Assembly (NCBI RefSeq): GCF_001641285.1
Contig: NZ_CP014841.1
Span: forward strand, 2,108,001-2,172,000
DNA from: Dyella thiooxydans
Lineage (GTDB): Bacteria > Pseudomonadota > Gammaproteobacteria > Xanthomonadales > Rhodanobacteraceae
Direction: 5' to 3'
Length of the DNA stretch: 64,000 nt
Of this stretch, positions 31,022-39,881 are shown piece by piece. Below the pieces are notes generated by a model. It searched no databases. It saw only the letters and a list, made by a program, of their open reading frames with translations, and was not told where the DNA came from. Both the position numbers and the translations under genes were made by a program. Each line of letters starts with the position of its first letter. Position 1 is the first letter of the stretch.

Positions 31022-32161
31022 CTAGAGCTTGTATGGACCCATCAGGTCCGGATCGATGTCCGGCTGGGGCGGCTTCGGCGGGGCGTCGCCCCGGGCCGTG
31101 GCCGTCTTCAGCTGGAAGACGTAGGCCAGAATCTGCGCCACCGCGACATACAGCGACGCGGGGATTTCCCGACCCAGCTCGGTCGTTGCATACAAAGCGC
31201 GTGCCAACGGCGGCGCCTCGACCAGCGGAATGCGATGGCCGCTCGCCACGGCGCGGATCTGCTGGGCCATCACGTCCACGCCCTTGGCGATCACGCGCGG
31301 CGCGCCGAAGCGGTTTTCGTCGTATTTCAGGGCCACCGCGAAGTGGGTCGGGTTGGTCACCACGACGTCGGCGGTGGGCAGGTCCTGCATCATCCGGCGC
31401 TGCGCCATCTGGTACTGCACCTGGCGGATGCGGCCCTTGAGCTCGGGGTTGCCCTCAGTCTCCTTGGCTTCGTCCTTCAGCTCCTGCTTGGTCATGCGCA
31501 GGCGCTTGTTGTGGTCGAAGCGCTGGTACAGCGCGTCGAAGCCGCCGATCAGTCCCAGGATCACCCCGAAGGTGAGCGCGGCGCGGCCCAGCAGGCCGAT
31601 CGCCGAGGCGATGCCGAAGCCGACATCGCCGCGGCCGGTCGTCAATAATTCGCCTTCCCAGTGACGTAAAAGCAGCACCAGCGCGAAGCCGATCAGGGTC
31701 AGCTTGACCAGCGCCTTGCCCAGCTCCACCACGCCGCGCATGGCGAAGATCCGGCCCAGGCCGGCGATCGGGTCCATCCGCTCGAACTTCGGCTGCAGCG
31801 CCTCGGCGCTGAAGTTGAGGCCACCGAGCAGGATCGGCCCGGCCAGGGTGGCCAGCACTGTGGCGATCGCCACCGGTGCGAACATCGCCAGCGCCTCGCT
31901 CAACGCCTCGTGCAGTGCCCGCCCGGGCAAGGCCTCGGAGAACAGCGCGTCGCGGCTGTAATGCAGTCCCAGGCCATAGATGGCCCGGGCGTGCTCCATC
32001 GCCGAGGGCGCGGTGGCCATCAGCGCGGCCACGCCGGCCAGCACCACCAGCGCACCGGACAGGTCGCGCGATCGCGGGACGTCGCCTTTTTCGCGTGCTT
32101 CCTTGAGGCGTTTTTCGGAAGGTTGTTCGGTGCGGTCTTCGGCGCTGCTCTCGTCGCTCAC
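31022..32161 (-). CDS. flhB: Flagellar export switch protein FlhB
   Basis: Encodes 379 residues. An acidic/basic start (EDRTEQPSEKRLKEAREKGDV), four membrane segments, and a cytoplasmic domain with the autocleavage motif NPTH at about 270-273 (VVVTNPTHFAVALKY). It switches export from hook to filament with FliK. A Pro-rich tail (PPKPPQPDIDPD) closes the protein. It overlaps fliR by 4 bases. A separate FlhB-C-like gene lies at 13760. Confidence 0.97.
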   Translation of the reverse strand: MSDESSAEDRTEQPSEKRLKEAREKGDVPRSRDLSGALVVLAGVAALMATAPSAMEHARAIYGLGLHYSRDALFSEALPGRALHEALSEALAMFAPVAIATVLATLAGPILLGGLNFSAEALQPKFERMDPIAGLGRIFAMRGVVELGKALVKLTLIGFALVLLLRHWEGELLTTGRGDVGFGIASAIGLLGRAALTFGVILGLIGGFDALYQRFDHNKRLRMTKQELKDEAKETEGNPELKGRIRQVQYQMAQRRMMQDLPTADVVVTNPTHFAVALKYDENRFGAPRVIAKGVDVMAQQIRAVASGHRIPLVEAPPLARALYATTELGREIPASLYVAVAQILAYVFQLKTATARGDAPPKPPQPDIDPDLMGPYKL

Positions 32162-32934
32162 GGCGCGCCCCTCGCCAGGTCACCCATCAGCGACCAGGCC
32201 TTGTCGGTCAACGATTCGAAGGCACCGGGTAGGCTGCGCAGCGACAGCCACAGCACCACCATGCCCAGCGTGACGGTGATCGGGAAGCCCACCGCGAACA
32301 GGTTCATCGACGGCGCGGCACGGCTGATCGCGGCAAAGCCGATGTTCACCACCAGCAGCGAGGTCACCGCCGGCAGCGCCACACGCACCGCTCCGGCGAA
32401 CAGCTGGGTGCCGAACATCACCACCGCATGCAGCGCGTCAGGCCCCAGCACGCCGTGCCCCGGCGGCAGCGTGCGGAAGCTCTCGGCCAGCAGCGCGACC
32501 AGCTGCAGGTGGCCGTTCATCGTCAGGAAGATCAGGGTCACCAGGATCATGTAGAGCTGGCTCAGCGACGGCGTGCTGCCACCGCCCTCCGGGTTCACCA
32601 CCTCGGAAAAGCCCAGGCTCATGCTCTGCGCCACCAGCTGGCCGCCAAAGGCGACCGCCTCGAACACCAGCCGCAGCACGAAACCGATCGCCGCGCCGAT
32701 CAGCACCTGGCCGACCATGGTGCCCACGCCGGCGGCCGACAGCGGATCGACCGCGGCCGGCGACAACGGGGCCATCACCAGGGTGAGCATCACGGTGATG
32801 CCGACGCGGATGCGCGCCGGCAGCATGGGGTTGCCGAATACCGGCGCCACCAGCATCAGGCCACCGACCCGACCCAGCGCCCACAGCAGCGAGCCGACCC
32901 ACTGCTGCAGCTGGACCAGGTCGATCTCGGTCAC
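32158..32934 (-). CDS. fliR: Flagellar export gate protein FliR
   Basis: Encodes 258 residues from GTG at 32934, which overlaps the fliQ stop (GTGA); the ATG at 33000 lies inside fliQ and gives a non-FliR lead. Six membrane segments and the conserved stretches RVGGLMLVAPVFGNPMLPAR and QLVAQSMSLGFSEVVNPEGG are visible. FliR joins FliP and FliQ in the gate core. Confidence 0.96.
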   Translation of the reverse strand: MTEIDLVQLQQWVGSLLWALGRVGGLMLVAPVFGNPMLPARIRVGITVMLTLVMAPLSPAAVDPLSAAGVGTMVGQVLIGAAIGFVLRLVFEAVAFGGQLVAQSMSLGFSEVVNPEGGGSTPSLSQLYMILVTLIFLTMNGHLQLVALLAESFRTLPPGHGVLGPDALHAVVMFGTQLFAGAVRVALPAVTSLLVVNIGFAAISRAAPSMNLFAVGFPITVTLGMVVLWLSLRSLPGAFESLTDKAWSLMGDLARGAP

Positions 32935-33200
32935 TTGATCGCCCCGGGCAAGCCGGTGATCAGGTCGTGGGTGAAGCGCACCAGGGTGCGCAGCATCCAC
33001 GGGCCGGTGATCAGCGCCACCGCGGCCATCGCGATCAGCTTCGGGATGAAGCTCAGCGTCATCTCGTTGATCTGGGTGGCCGCCTGGATCACGCCGATCA
33101 GCAGGCCGACGGCCAGCGCGGTGAGCAGCAGCGGCGCGGCGACCAGCATGGCGACGTACAGCGCGTGCTGGCCGAACTGGATGACCGATTCGGGAGTCAT
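32931..33200 (-). CDS. fliQ: Flagellar export gate protein FliQ
   Basis: Encodes 89 residues with two membrane segments (LYVAMLVAAPLLLTALAVGLLIG and LIAMAAVALITGPWMLRTL) and the conserved QAATQINEMTLSFIPKL. Length is normal. It has lost its usual overlap with fliP: 244 bases with two palindromic repeats and a relic of its own 5' end separate the genes, and only a weak ribosome site (CACGG) lies before the ATG. Confidence 0.96.
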   Translation of the reverse strand: MTPESVIQFGQHALYVAMLVAAPLLLTALAVGLLIGVIQAATQINEMTLSFIPKLIAMAAVALITGPWMLRTLVRFTHDLITGLPGAIK

Positions 33201-33218
33201 GGCCGTGCGATACCCCGG

Positions 33219-33290
33219 CAGGAGCCCACCCTGTGGGCGATGGATGGTGCTACGCAGCCAGTGCGGTCGCCCACACGGTGGGCTCCTACA
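33219..33290. repeat. TAGGAGC-type palindrome, copy A, beside fliQ
   Basis: Arms AGGAGCCCACCCTGTGGGCG and its partner ending GGGCTCCT (33220-33240 and 33267-33287, one mismatch). The loop is nearly the same as in copy B at 33349-33421. Confidence 0.9.
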
Positions 33291-33307
33291 AGGCGTGCGG
33301 GCATCGG

Positions 33308-33333
33308 GCCGAAATGCATGACGGATTCAGGAG
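33308..33333 (-). pseudogene. Relic of the fliQ 5' end between the two palindromes
   Basis: This stretch matches the first 26 bases compared at the fliQ start (33171-33196) at 22 positions, in the same orientation; in frame it reads PESVMHFG against fliQ PESVIQFG. Ten bases at the fliP stop (33439-33448) match the fliQ start at 9 of 10. Together they indicate duplication of the fliP-fliQ junction with the palindromes. Confidence 0.7.
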
Positions 33334-33348
33334 CGTCGCGACATCCCC

Positions 33349-33421
33349 TGTAGGAGCCCACCCTGTGGGCGATGGATGGTGCTGCGTAGCCGGAACGGTC
33401 GCCCACAGGGTGGGCTCCTAC
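33349..33421. repeat. TAGGAGC-type palindrome, copy B, beside fliP
   Basis: Arms TAGGAGCCCACCCTGTGGGC plus GA (33351-33372) and their exact complement (33399-33420). It shares the loop GATGGATGGTGCT[A/G]CG with copy A, so the two are recent copies. Confidence 0.92.
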
Positions 33422-33444
33422 CGGGCGTCGGTGGTGTGCGGGAC

Positions 33445-34281
33445 TCATGTGTAGAAGCTCCCGGCCAGGGTGCCGATGAGCAGCGTCCAGCCGTCGACCA
33501 GCACGAACAGCATGATCTTGAACGGCAGCGAGATGATCATCGGCGAGACCATCATCATGCCCATCGACATCAGCACGCTGGCCACCACCAGGTCGATGAT
33601 CAGGAACGGGATGAACAGCAGGAAGCCCATCTGGAACGCGGTCTTGAGCTCACTGGTGACGAAGGCCGGCATCGCCACGCGCAGCGGCACGGCATCCTTG
33701 CTGGCGTAGGGCTGGTCGCCGGCCAGGTGGGTGAACATCTGCAGGTCGGCGTCGCGGGTCTGGTCGAGCATGAAGCGCTTGAACGGCGCGGTGGCCGCCG
33801 GCAGCGCCTGCTCGGCGGTGAGCTGGCCGTCCATGTACGGCTTCACGCCGTCGGTGTACGCCTTGTTCATCACCGGCGACATCACGAACAGGGTCAGGAA
33901 CAGCGCCAGTCCCAGCAGCACCTGGTTCGGCGGCGTGGACTGGGTGCCCAGCGCCTGGCGCAGGAAGCCGAGCACGATGATGATCCGGGTGAACGAGGTC
34001 ATCATCAGCAGCACGGCCGGCAGCAGGGTCAGCACCGTCATCAGTGCCAGCACCTGCAGCGACAGGGTCCAGTTCTGGCCGCCGCCCGGTGCGGCCTTCA
34101 CGGTGAGCACCGGGATGCCGGCGCCGGTGGCGGACGGCAGGGTCGGCATGCTGATCGCCGACGTGGAGGGGGCGGTCGCCGGTGTGGACTGCGGCGCGGC
34201 ATGGCCAACCAGCGGCAGCAGCGCCAGCACCAGCAGCAGCACCAGCTGCGCGAGACGGAGGGAGAGGCGCGGCGCGATCAT
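33445..34281 (-). CDS. fliP: Flagellar export gate protein FliP
   Basis: Encodes 278 residues. A cleaved signal peptide ([19 protein letters not shown]), four membrane segments and the FliP signatures [34 protein letters not shown] and [20 protein letters not shown] are present. It nucleates the export gate with FliQ and FliR. It overlaps fliO by ATGA upstream; the downstream junction with fliQ is interrupted by repeats. A Thr/Ser/Pro-rich stretch follows the signal peptide. Confidence 0.96.
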   Translation of the reverse strand: MIAPRLSLRLAQLVLLLVLALLPLVGHAAPQSTPATAPSTSAISMPTLPSATGAGIPVLTVKAAPGGGQNWTLSLQVLALMTVLTLLPAVLLMMTSFTRIIIVLGFLRQALGTQSTPPNQVLLGLALFLTLFVMSPVMNKAYTDGVKPYMDGQLTAEQALPAATAPFKRFMLDQTRDADLQMFTHLAGDQPYASKDAVPLRVAMPAFVTSELKTAFQMGFLLFIPFLIIDLVVASVLMSMGMMMVSPMIISLPFKIMLFVLVDGWTLLIGTLAGSFYT

Positions 34282-34679
34282 GGCGTGCGCTTCCAGCGGT
34301 TGAGCAGTTCGGCGAAACCGGGCACCGGTACGGCCGGCGGAGCGGCCTCTTCCGGCGGCGGCAGCTCGCCATCGAACACGTGCAGGGTGCGCAACCCGCC
34401 CGGGCCGGCCCCGACCAGCAGGCGCTTGCCGTGGGCCTCGAGCAGCAGCACGCGGTCGCGCGCACCGACTGCCAGCGTCTCCACGCAGCGGATGCGCCGG
34501 CCGCCGGGCACGGTACGCGCCTGCAGGCGCTTGCTGAGCCAGCCGGCGGCGAAGATCAGGCCGATGATGCCGGCCAGGCTGAGCACCACGCGCAGCAGCT
34601 CGGCGCCGACGTTGAAGTCGGTCGCCGTGTTGGCGGCGGCGGCCGCGGCCGGCGCGGCCTGGGCAAGAAGGGTGAGCAC
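34278..34679 (-). CDS. fliO: Flagellar biosynthesis protein FliO
   Basis: Encodes 133 residues from GTG at 34679, with GAGGCGG upstream; it lies 13 bases after fliN. One membrane segment ([25 protein letters not shown]) precedes a small cytoplasmic beta domain ([29 protein letters not shown]), the FliO layout. It helps assemble the FliP ring. The C-terminus is Pro-rich. Confidence 0.93.
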   Translation of the reverse strand: MLTLLAQAAPAAAAAANTATDFNVGAELLRVVLSLAGIIGLIFAAGWLSKRLQARTVPGGRRIRCVETLAVGARDRVLLLEAHGKRLLVGAGPGGLRTLHVFDGELPPPEEAAPPAVPVPGFAELLNRWKRTP

Positions 34680-34692
34680 GGTGCGGTCCGCC

Positions 34693-35022
34693 TCAGCGCA
34701 GCTTGCGCACGCGCTCGGCGGGGCTGATCACGTCGGTCAGGCGGATGCCGAACTTCTCGTTGATCACCACCACCTCGCCGTGGGCAACCAGGGTGCCGTT
34801 GACGAACACGTCCAGCGGCTCGCCGGCGGCTCGATCCAGCTCCACCACCGAGCCCTGGTTGAGCTGCAGCAGATTACGGATGCTGATGCGGGTGCGGCCG
34901 ACCTCCATCGCCAACGTGACCGGCACGTCGAGGATCATGTCGAGGTTGACGTCGTGGTGGTCCATGTTTTCCAGCGGAACGCGCTCGGCGGCGGCCTGGG
35001 CGGCTTCGGGCGTGGTGCTCAT
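34693..35022 (-). CDS. fliN: Flagellar switch protein FliN
   Basis: Encodes 109 residues. An acidic, Ala-rich lead is followed by a SpoA domain: ILDVPVTLAMEVGRTRISIRNLLQLNQGSVVELDR, GEPLDVFVNGTLVAHGEVVV and FGIRLTDVISPAERVRKL. It forms the lower C-ring and docks FliH. It overlaps fliM by ATGA. Confidence 0.96.
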   Translation of the reverse strand: MSTTPEAAQAAAERVPLENMDHHDVNLDMILDVPVTLAMEVGRTRISIRNLLQLNQGSVVELDRAAGEPLDVFVNGTLVAHGEVVVINEKFGIRLTDVISPAERVRKLR

Positions 35023-36035
35023 GACGGGTTCTGCTCCATGGAGAAATCACTGTTCAGGCGCGCCTCGCGGCGGCCGGCGGGGGCTTGGAATCGCACGGCC
35101 TTGTGGCCGTTGGTCTGGCCGTAGCGGCCGCGGAAGATCGGCACGTCCTCGGCGAATACGGTGGTCAGGTCGGGCATCGGCACCGGGATCACGTCGCCCG
35201 GGCGCAGCTGCAGGAAGTCGCCGATCGCCAGCTCGGTCTCCAGCAGCAGCGAGGTGATCTCGACCTCGGCATCGAGGATTTCCTCGTGCAGGGTCTCGCT
35301 CCAGCGGTCGTCGCGGTCGACGCGGTCGCTCTGCACGCCGGCGTCGAGCAGGGTGCGGATCGGCTCGACCATGGCGTACGGCAGGGTCAGGTGGATCTCG
35401 CCGCCGCCGCCGTCCAGCTCCACGTGGAAGCGCGACACCACCACCGTCTCGGTCGGGCTGACGATGTTGGCGAACTGCGGGTTGATTTCCGAATTGAGGT
35501 ATTCGAACTCCAGCGGCAGCACCGGTGCCCAGGCCTCGACCATGGCGGCGAACAGCTCGACCAGCATGATCTGGATCACCCGGTTCTCGGTGGCGGTGAA
35601 GTCGCGACCCTCGATGCGCGCATGGAAGCGTCCGTCGCCACCGAAGAAGTTGTCGATCACGGTGAACACCAGCCGCGGCTCCATCACCACCAGCGCGGTG
35701 CCGCGCAGCGGCTTGATCCGCACCAGGTTGAGGTTGCTGGGCACGGCCAGGCCGTGCACGTACTCGGCGAACTTGACCATCTTCACGCCCAGCACCGAGA
35801 CCTCGGCGGTCTTGCGCAGCACGTTGAACACGCCGGTGCGGAAGTAGCGCGCGAAACGGTCGTTGACCATCTCCAGCGTCGGCAGGCGGCCGCGCACGAT
35901 GCGGTCCTGCTGGGTGAAGTCGTACTGGATGACGGCATCGCGCGGCATCGGCTCGTCGGTCTCGGTCTCGACCGCGCCGCCCTCCACGCCGTTGAGGAGG
36001 GCATCGATCTCGTCCTGGGAAAGCAGGTCGCTCAT
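35019..36035 (-). CDS. fliM: Flagellar switch protein FliM
   Basis: Encodes 338 residues. The N-terminal CheY-P-binding peptide LSQDEIDALLNG is at 5-16, a CheC-like middle domain follows (FAEYVHGLAVPSNLNLVRIKPL ... NFFGGDGRFH), and a C-terminal SpoA domain is near 255-325. It controls rotation sense. The same EIDALL-type peptide appears three times in the CheA of this operon as EFEALLD. Confidence 0.97.
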   Translation of the reverse strand: MSDLLSQDEIDALLNGVEGGAVETETDEPMPRDAVIQYDFTQQDRIVRGRLPTLEMVNDRFARYFRTGVFNVLRKTAEVSVLGVKMVKFAEYVHGLAVPSNLNLVRIKPLRGTALVVMEPRLVFTVIDNFFGGDGRFHARIEGRDFTATENRVIQIMLVELFAAMVEAWAPVLPLEFEYLNSEINPQFANIVSPTETVVVSRFHVELDGGGGEIHLTLPYAMVEPIRTLLDAGVQSDRVDRDDRWSETLHEEILDAEVEITSLLLETELAIGDFLQLRPGDVIPVPMPDLTTVFAEDVPIFRGRYGQTNGHKAVRFQAPAGRREARLNSDFSMEQNPS

Positions 36036-36051
36036 CGCCGGTCTCCGTCGA

Positions 36052-36552
36052 TCACTGCATCACGAAACTGGTGAAGTACAGGGCATCGATGCCCGGCTTG
36101 CCGGTGCGCTCCTGCACGATCTTCTGCACCGCGGCCAGCGCCTGCGCCTGCAGCTTTTCCTTGCCGGCCGCATCGATCAGGCTGGTGTAGCTCTGGCCGC
36201 TGAACAGCAGCAGCAGCTGGTTGCGGATCACCGGCTGGGCCTCCTTGGCAGCGTCCAGCGCCGACTGCTCGTGGCTCATCAGGGTCACGCCCACCTGCAG
36301 GTAGCGCGCGGACTGGTCGTCGCGGAAATTGACCACGAAGGCCGGATCCAGCGGCAGGAACAGCTCGGGCTTCTTCTTTTCGGCGGCCTGCTCGGCGGCC
36401 TTGTCCGCCGGCGCGTGCTTGGGCCCGAAGGCGGCGTACAGACCGGCACCCGCACCACCGAGCACCAGCAGGGCGACGATGATGAGAATGATCAGCCGGC
36501 CGCGCTTCGGCTTGGGCGGAGCGCTGGCGGATTCGGGTGCGTCGTTGTCCAT
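36052..36552 (-). CDS. fliL: Flagellar basal-body protein FliL
   Basis: Encodes 166 residues from the ATG at 36552 with GAGG upstream. A short cytoplasmic start, one membrane segment (GRLIILIIVALLVLGGAGAGLYAAF), and a periplasmic stomatin-like domain (FLPLDPAFVVNFRDDQSARYLQVGVTLMS). It supports stator function. It is the first gene after the sigma-54 promoter. Confidence 0.95.
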   Translation of the reverse strand: MDNDAPESASAPPKPKRGRLIILIIVALLVLGGAGAGLYAAFGPKHAPADKAAEQAAEKKKPELFLPLDPAFVVNFRDDQSARYLQVGVTLMSHEQSALDAAKEAQPVIRNQLLLLFSGQSYTSLIDAAGKEKLQAQALAAVQKIVQERTGKPGIDALYFTSFVMQ

Positions 36553-36617
36553 GTAACCCTCGGATGGATGCGGATGTAACGGGTCCCGCGCCGGGCGGGA
36601 CATTCCGAGGGGAAATT

Positions 36618-36633
36618 AGCAAACGGCGTGCCA
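36618..36633 (-). promoter_or_regulatory. Sigma-54 promoter of the fliL operon
   Basis: On minus: TGGCAC, GCCGT, TTGCT, an exact match to the -24/-12 consensus (TGGCAC-N5-TTGCW). It ends 66 bases upstream of the fliL ATG, between fliL and queA. A FleQ-type activator is expected but is not in this window. Confidence 0.9.
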
Positions 36634-36764
36634 TGCGCGAGGAACCGCACGGGAATGCGCCATGGCGGCGGTCGCGGCAGTTTCTTGACGCCCGCCGGAA
36701 AGCCCGCGCGTCGACTTCGCGACGGTATCGCGCCGGACCCGGCAGGCCCGGCGTCAGCGTTCCG

Positions 36765-37808
36765 TCAGCGCAGCGCTTCGGGCACCGGCGGCAGGATCAG
36801 CATCGCGTCGCCGTAGGAGAAGAAGCGGTAGCGCCCGGCCACCGCATGGCGGTAGGCCGCCAGCATGAACTCGCGCCCGGCCAGCGCCGACACCAGCATC
36901 AGCAGGGTCGACTGCGGCAGGTGGAAATTGGTGATCAACCCGTCGATGCTGGAAAAGCGGTAGCCGGGGAAGATGAAGATCTGCGTCTCGCCGGCGAACG
37001 GGTGCAGCTCGCCGTCCACGCTGGCGCTTTCCAGCGCCCGGACCACGGTGGTGCCGACCGCGATCACCCGTCCGCCGGCCGCCCGCGTGCGGCGCACCTG
37101 TTCCACCAGGTGGGCGCCGACGTTGAGCCACTCGCGGTGCATGTGGTGGTCCTTGATGTCGTCGGCCCGCACCGGCTGAAACGTGCCGGCGCCCACGTGC
37201 AGCGTCACGTAGCCGGACTGCACGCCCTTCTCGCGCAGGCGCGCCAGCATCTCCTCGTCGAAGTGCAGGCCGGCCGTGGGCGCGGCCACGGCCCCCGGCT
37301 CACGGGCATAGACGGTCTGGTAGCGCTCCAGGTCGCTGGCCTCGGCACTGCGCTCGATGTACGGCGGCAGCGGCATCTCGCCGAGCTTGTGCAGCAGCTT
37401 CTCCAGCGGCTCGTGCGACTCGAAGCGCAGGCGGAAGAACGCATCTTCGCGGCCCAGCACCACCGCGTGGCTGCCGTCGCCCAGCTCGATCCGCCCGCCT
37501 TCCTTCGGCTTCTTGCTCACGCCCAGCTGCACCACCGCCTCGTGCGCACCGGTGACGCGCTCGATCAGGATCTCCACCGCGCCGCCGGTGTCCTTGCGGC
37601 CGTACAGCCTCGCCGGCAGCACGCGGGTGTCGTTGAACACCAGCAGGTCGCCGGGACGCAGGAACTCCGGCAGCTCGCGGAACATCCGGTCGCTCATCGT
37701 GCCGGCGGCGGCATCCAGATGCAGCAGGCGGCTGGCCGAGCGCTCGGGCAGCGGCGCCTGGGCGATCAGCGCATTGGGCAGGTCGAAATCGAAATCGGAC
37801 TTCTTCAC
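36765..37808 (-). CDS. queA: S-adenosylmethionine:tRNA ribosyltransferase-isomerase QueA
   Basis: Encodes 347 residues, full length for QueA. Signature stretches: [71 protein letters not shown] and [19 protein letters not shown]. It transfers the ribosyl moiety of SAM to 7-aminomethyl-7-deazaguanine in tRNA to make epoxyqueuosine. The partner gene tgt is not in the window. It is divergent from the MATE gene. Confidence 0.97.
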   Translation of the reverse strand: MKKSDFDFDLPNALIAQAPLPERSASRLLHLDAAAGTMSDRMFRELPEFLRPGDLLVFNDTRVLPARLYGRKDTGGAVEILIERVTGAHEAVVQLGVSKKPKEGGRIELGDGSHAVVLGREDAFFRLRFESHEPLEKLLHKLGEMPLPPYIERSAEASDLERYQTVYAREPGAVAAPTAGLHFDEEMLARLREKGVQSGYVTLHVGAGTFQPVRADDIKDHHMHREWLNVGAHLVEQVRRTRAAGGRVIAVGTTVVRALESASVDGELHPFAGETQIFIFPGYRFSSIDGLITNFHLPQSTLLMLVSALAGREFMLAAYRHAVAGRYRFFSYGDAMLILPPVPEALR

Positions 37809-37924
37809 GGGTTACGTCACCAACAACCCCGCCGGGCGCGGGAAAGCGGGGATTATCCCGCACCGCGCCGTACGGGGCACGCACGCGTGGAACAATGCCC
37901 GCTGCCCCCGCCATTGCATGCCGC

Positions 37925-39271
37925 ATGTCCCGACTCTTCGCAGACTGGCGCGACCGCCCCACCCACCAACAGGTGTGGGCGCTGGCCGCGCCGATGATCG
38001 CCTCCAACCTCACCGTGCCGCTGGTGGCGCTGGTGGACAGCACCGTGGCCGGGCATCTCGCCCACGCCGGCCAGCTCGGCGCGGTGGCGGTGGGCAGCGC
38101 GGTGTATGGCTTGCCGATCTGGATCTTCGGCTTCCTGCGCATGGGCACGATCGGCTTCGCCGCGCAGGCCGGCGGCCGGCGCGACGGCGATGCGCTGCGC
38201 CGGCTGCTGGTGCAGGCGCTGGGGCTGGCGGTCGGCCTGGCCCTGCTCACGATCGGGCTCGCCCTGCCCCTGCTCGGCCCGCTGCTGCAGCTGATGAAGC
38301 CCTCGGCGACGCTGGATGCGCTGACCCGCAGCTACCTGCAGATCCGCCTGTTCGGCCTGCCCGCCGCGCTGATGAACGCGGCCCTGGCCGGCTGGTTCCT
38401 CGGCATGCACCGGCCTCGGCTGGCACTGCGGGTGACCGTGCTGACCAACCTGGCGAACATCGCGCTGAACCTGCTGTTCGTGCTGGGACTGCGCTGGGGC
38501 GTGCCCGGCATCGCGGCCGCCTCGGCCTGCGGCGAATGGCTGGGCGCGCTGGCCGGACTCGCCGCCATCCGCGGCCAGCTGCAACGCTTCCCGGGACATC
38601 TGCATCCGTCGGCGCTGCGTCGCTGGTCAGCCTGGCGGCCGCTGCTCGGGGTCAACCGCGACATCCTGATCCGCAGTCTGGCATTGCAGGGCGTGTTCTT
38701 CGCCGTCACCGTGCTGGGCACGCGGCTGGGCGACACGGTGGTCGCCGCCAACGCGCTGCTGCTGAACGGACTGATGGTCGCCGCGTTCGCGCTGGATGGG
38801 CTGGCCAATGCGGTGGAGGCGCTGGCCGGCCATGCCGTGGGTGCGCGCGACGGCAACGCGCTGCGCCGCGCGTTGGTGGTCGCCGGCGGCTGGTCGCTGC
38901 TCGGCAGCCTGGCGTTCGCCCTGCTGTTCGCGCTGGGCGGGCACGCGTTCGTCGACCTGCAGACCGACATCGCCCCGGTCCGTGCGGTGGCCTACGCCTA
39001 CCTGCCCTATCTCGCCGTGCTGCCGCTGGTCGGCGTGTGGAGCTACCTGTTCGACGGCCTGTTCGTCGGGGCCACCCGTGCCCGCGAGATGCGCGACACC
39101 ATGCTGTTCGCCGGTGCAGCGTTCCTGGCGCTGGCGACCGCCCTGCACCCGCTGGGCAACCACGGGCTGTGGCTGGCCTTCCTCGGCTTCATGGCGGTGC
39201 GGGCCGGCGCGATGGCGTGGATCGCCCGCCGCATCGCCCATCGCGGCGGCTGGGTGGCGCAGGCCCGCTAG
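37925..39271 (+). CDS. MATE-family (DinF-like) efflux transporter
   Basis: Encodes 448 residues with about twelve membrane segments in two similar halves. Family marks include WALAAPMIASNLTVPLVALVD near the start, PLVALVDSTVAGHL, and VNRDILIRSLALQGVFF opening the second half. DinF-like MATE proteins lack the long N-terminal tail. The start at 37925 (MSRLFADWRDRP) is preferred over 37895. It exports cationic compounds or drugs using ion gradients; the substrate is unknown. It ends 7 bases from the convergent regulator gene. Confidence 0.92.
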   Translation: MSRLFADWRDRPTHQQVWALAAPMIASNLTVPLVALVDSTVAGHLAHAGQLGAVAVGSAVYGLPIWIFGFLRMGTIGFAAQAGGRRDGDALRRLLVQALGLAVGLALLTIGLALPLLGPLLQLMKPSATLDALTRSYLQIRLFGLPAALMNAALAGWFLGMHRPRLALRVTVLTNLANIALNLLFVLGLRWGVPGIAAASACGEWLGALAGLAAIRGQLQRFPGHLHPSALRRWSAWRPLLGVNRDILIRSLALQGVFFAVTVLGTRLGDTVVAANALLLNGLMVAAFALDGLANAVEALAGHAVGARDGNALRRALVVAGGWSLLGSLAFALLFALGGHAFVDLQTDIAPVRAVAYAYLPYLAVLPLVGVWSYLFDGLFVGATRAREMRDTMLFAGAAFLALATALHPLGNHGLWLAFLGFMAVRAGAMAWIARRIAHRGGWVAQAR

Positions 39272-39278
39272 GAGCCGG

Positions 39279-39881
39279 TCAGAGCCAGCCTTTCTGCCGC
39301 GCCAGGCGATAGGCCTCGATGCGATTGCCGACACCGAGCTTACCGATCGCCTCGGACAGGTAATTGCGCACCGTACCGTGAGACAGGTGCAGCTGGGTGG
39401 CGATGTCGCTGGCGCTCTGCCCTTCGCCGGCCAGGCGCAGCACCTGGCGCTCGCGGTCGTTCAGCGGATCGGCCTCCGACCAGGCGTCCAGCGCCAGCTG
39501 CGGATCGATCGAGCGGCCGCCGCGATGGACCATGCGCAGCGCCTCGGCCAGGTTCTCGGCCGGCGCGTCCTTGAGCAGGTAGCCGGACACGCCGGCCTCC
39601 AGCGCACGACGCAGGAAGCCGGGGCGGGCGAAGGTGGTGACGATGATCACCTTGATCGGCAGCTCGTGGCGCTGGATGCGCTGGGCCAGCTCCAGCCCGG
39701 TCAGCCCGGGCATCTCGATGTCGGTGACCAGCACGTCCGGCTTCAGCCGCTGGATCTCGCGCCAGGCCGCCTCGCCGTCCGGTGCGCTGCCGAGCACCTC
39801 GATGTCGCTTTCCAGGTTGAGCAGCGCCGACAGCGCGCCGCGCACCATCGCCTGATCCTCGGCCAGCAGCACGCGGATCAT
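39279..39881 (-). CDS. NarL/DesR-type response regulator
   Basis: Encodes 200 residues: a receiver domain (MIRVLLAEDQAMVRGAL, Asp in VTDIEMPGLTG, Lys in YLLKDAP) and a LuxR-type helix-turn-helix (LNDRERQVLRLAGEGQSASDIATQLHLSHGTVRNYLSEAI). The start overlaps the kinase stop by ATGA. It is the only regulator beside two kinase genes and an ABC exporter, so all three probably form one control circuit. Confidence 0.93.
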   Translation of the reverse strand: MIRVLLAEDQAMVRGALSALLNLESDIEVLGSAPDGEAAWREIQRLKPDVLVTDIEMPGLTGLELAQRIQRHELPIKVIIVTTFARPGFLRRALEAGVSGYLLKDAPAENLAEALRMVHRGGRSIDPQLALDAWSEADPLNDRERQVLRLAGEGQSASDIATQLHLSHGTVRNYLSEAIGKLGVGNRIEAYRLARQKGWL

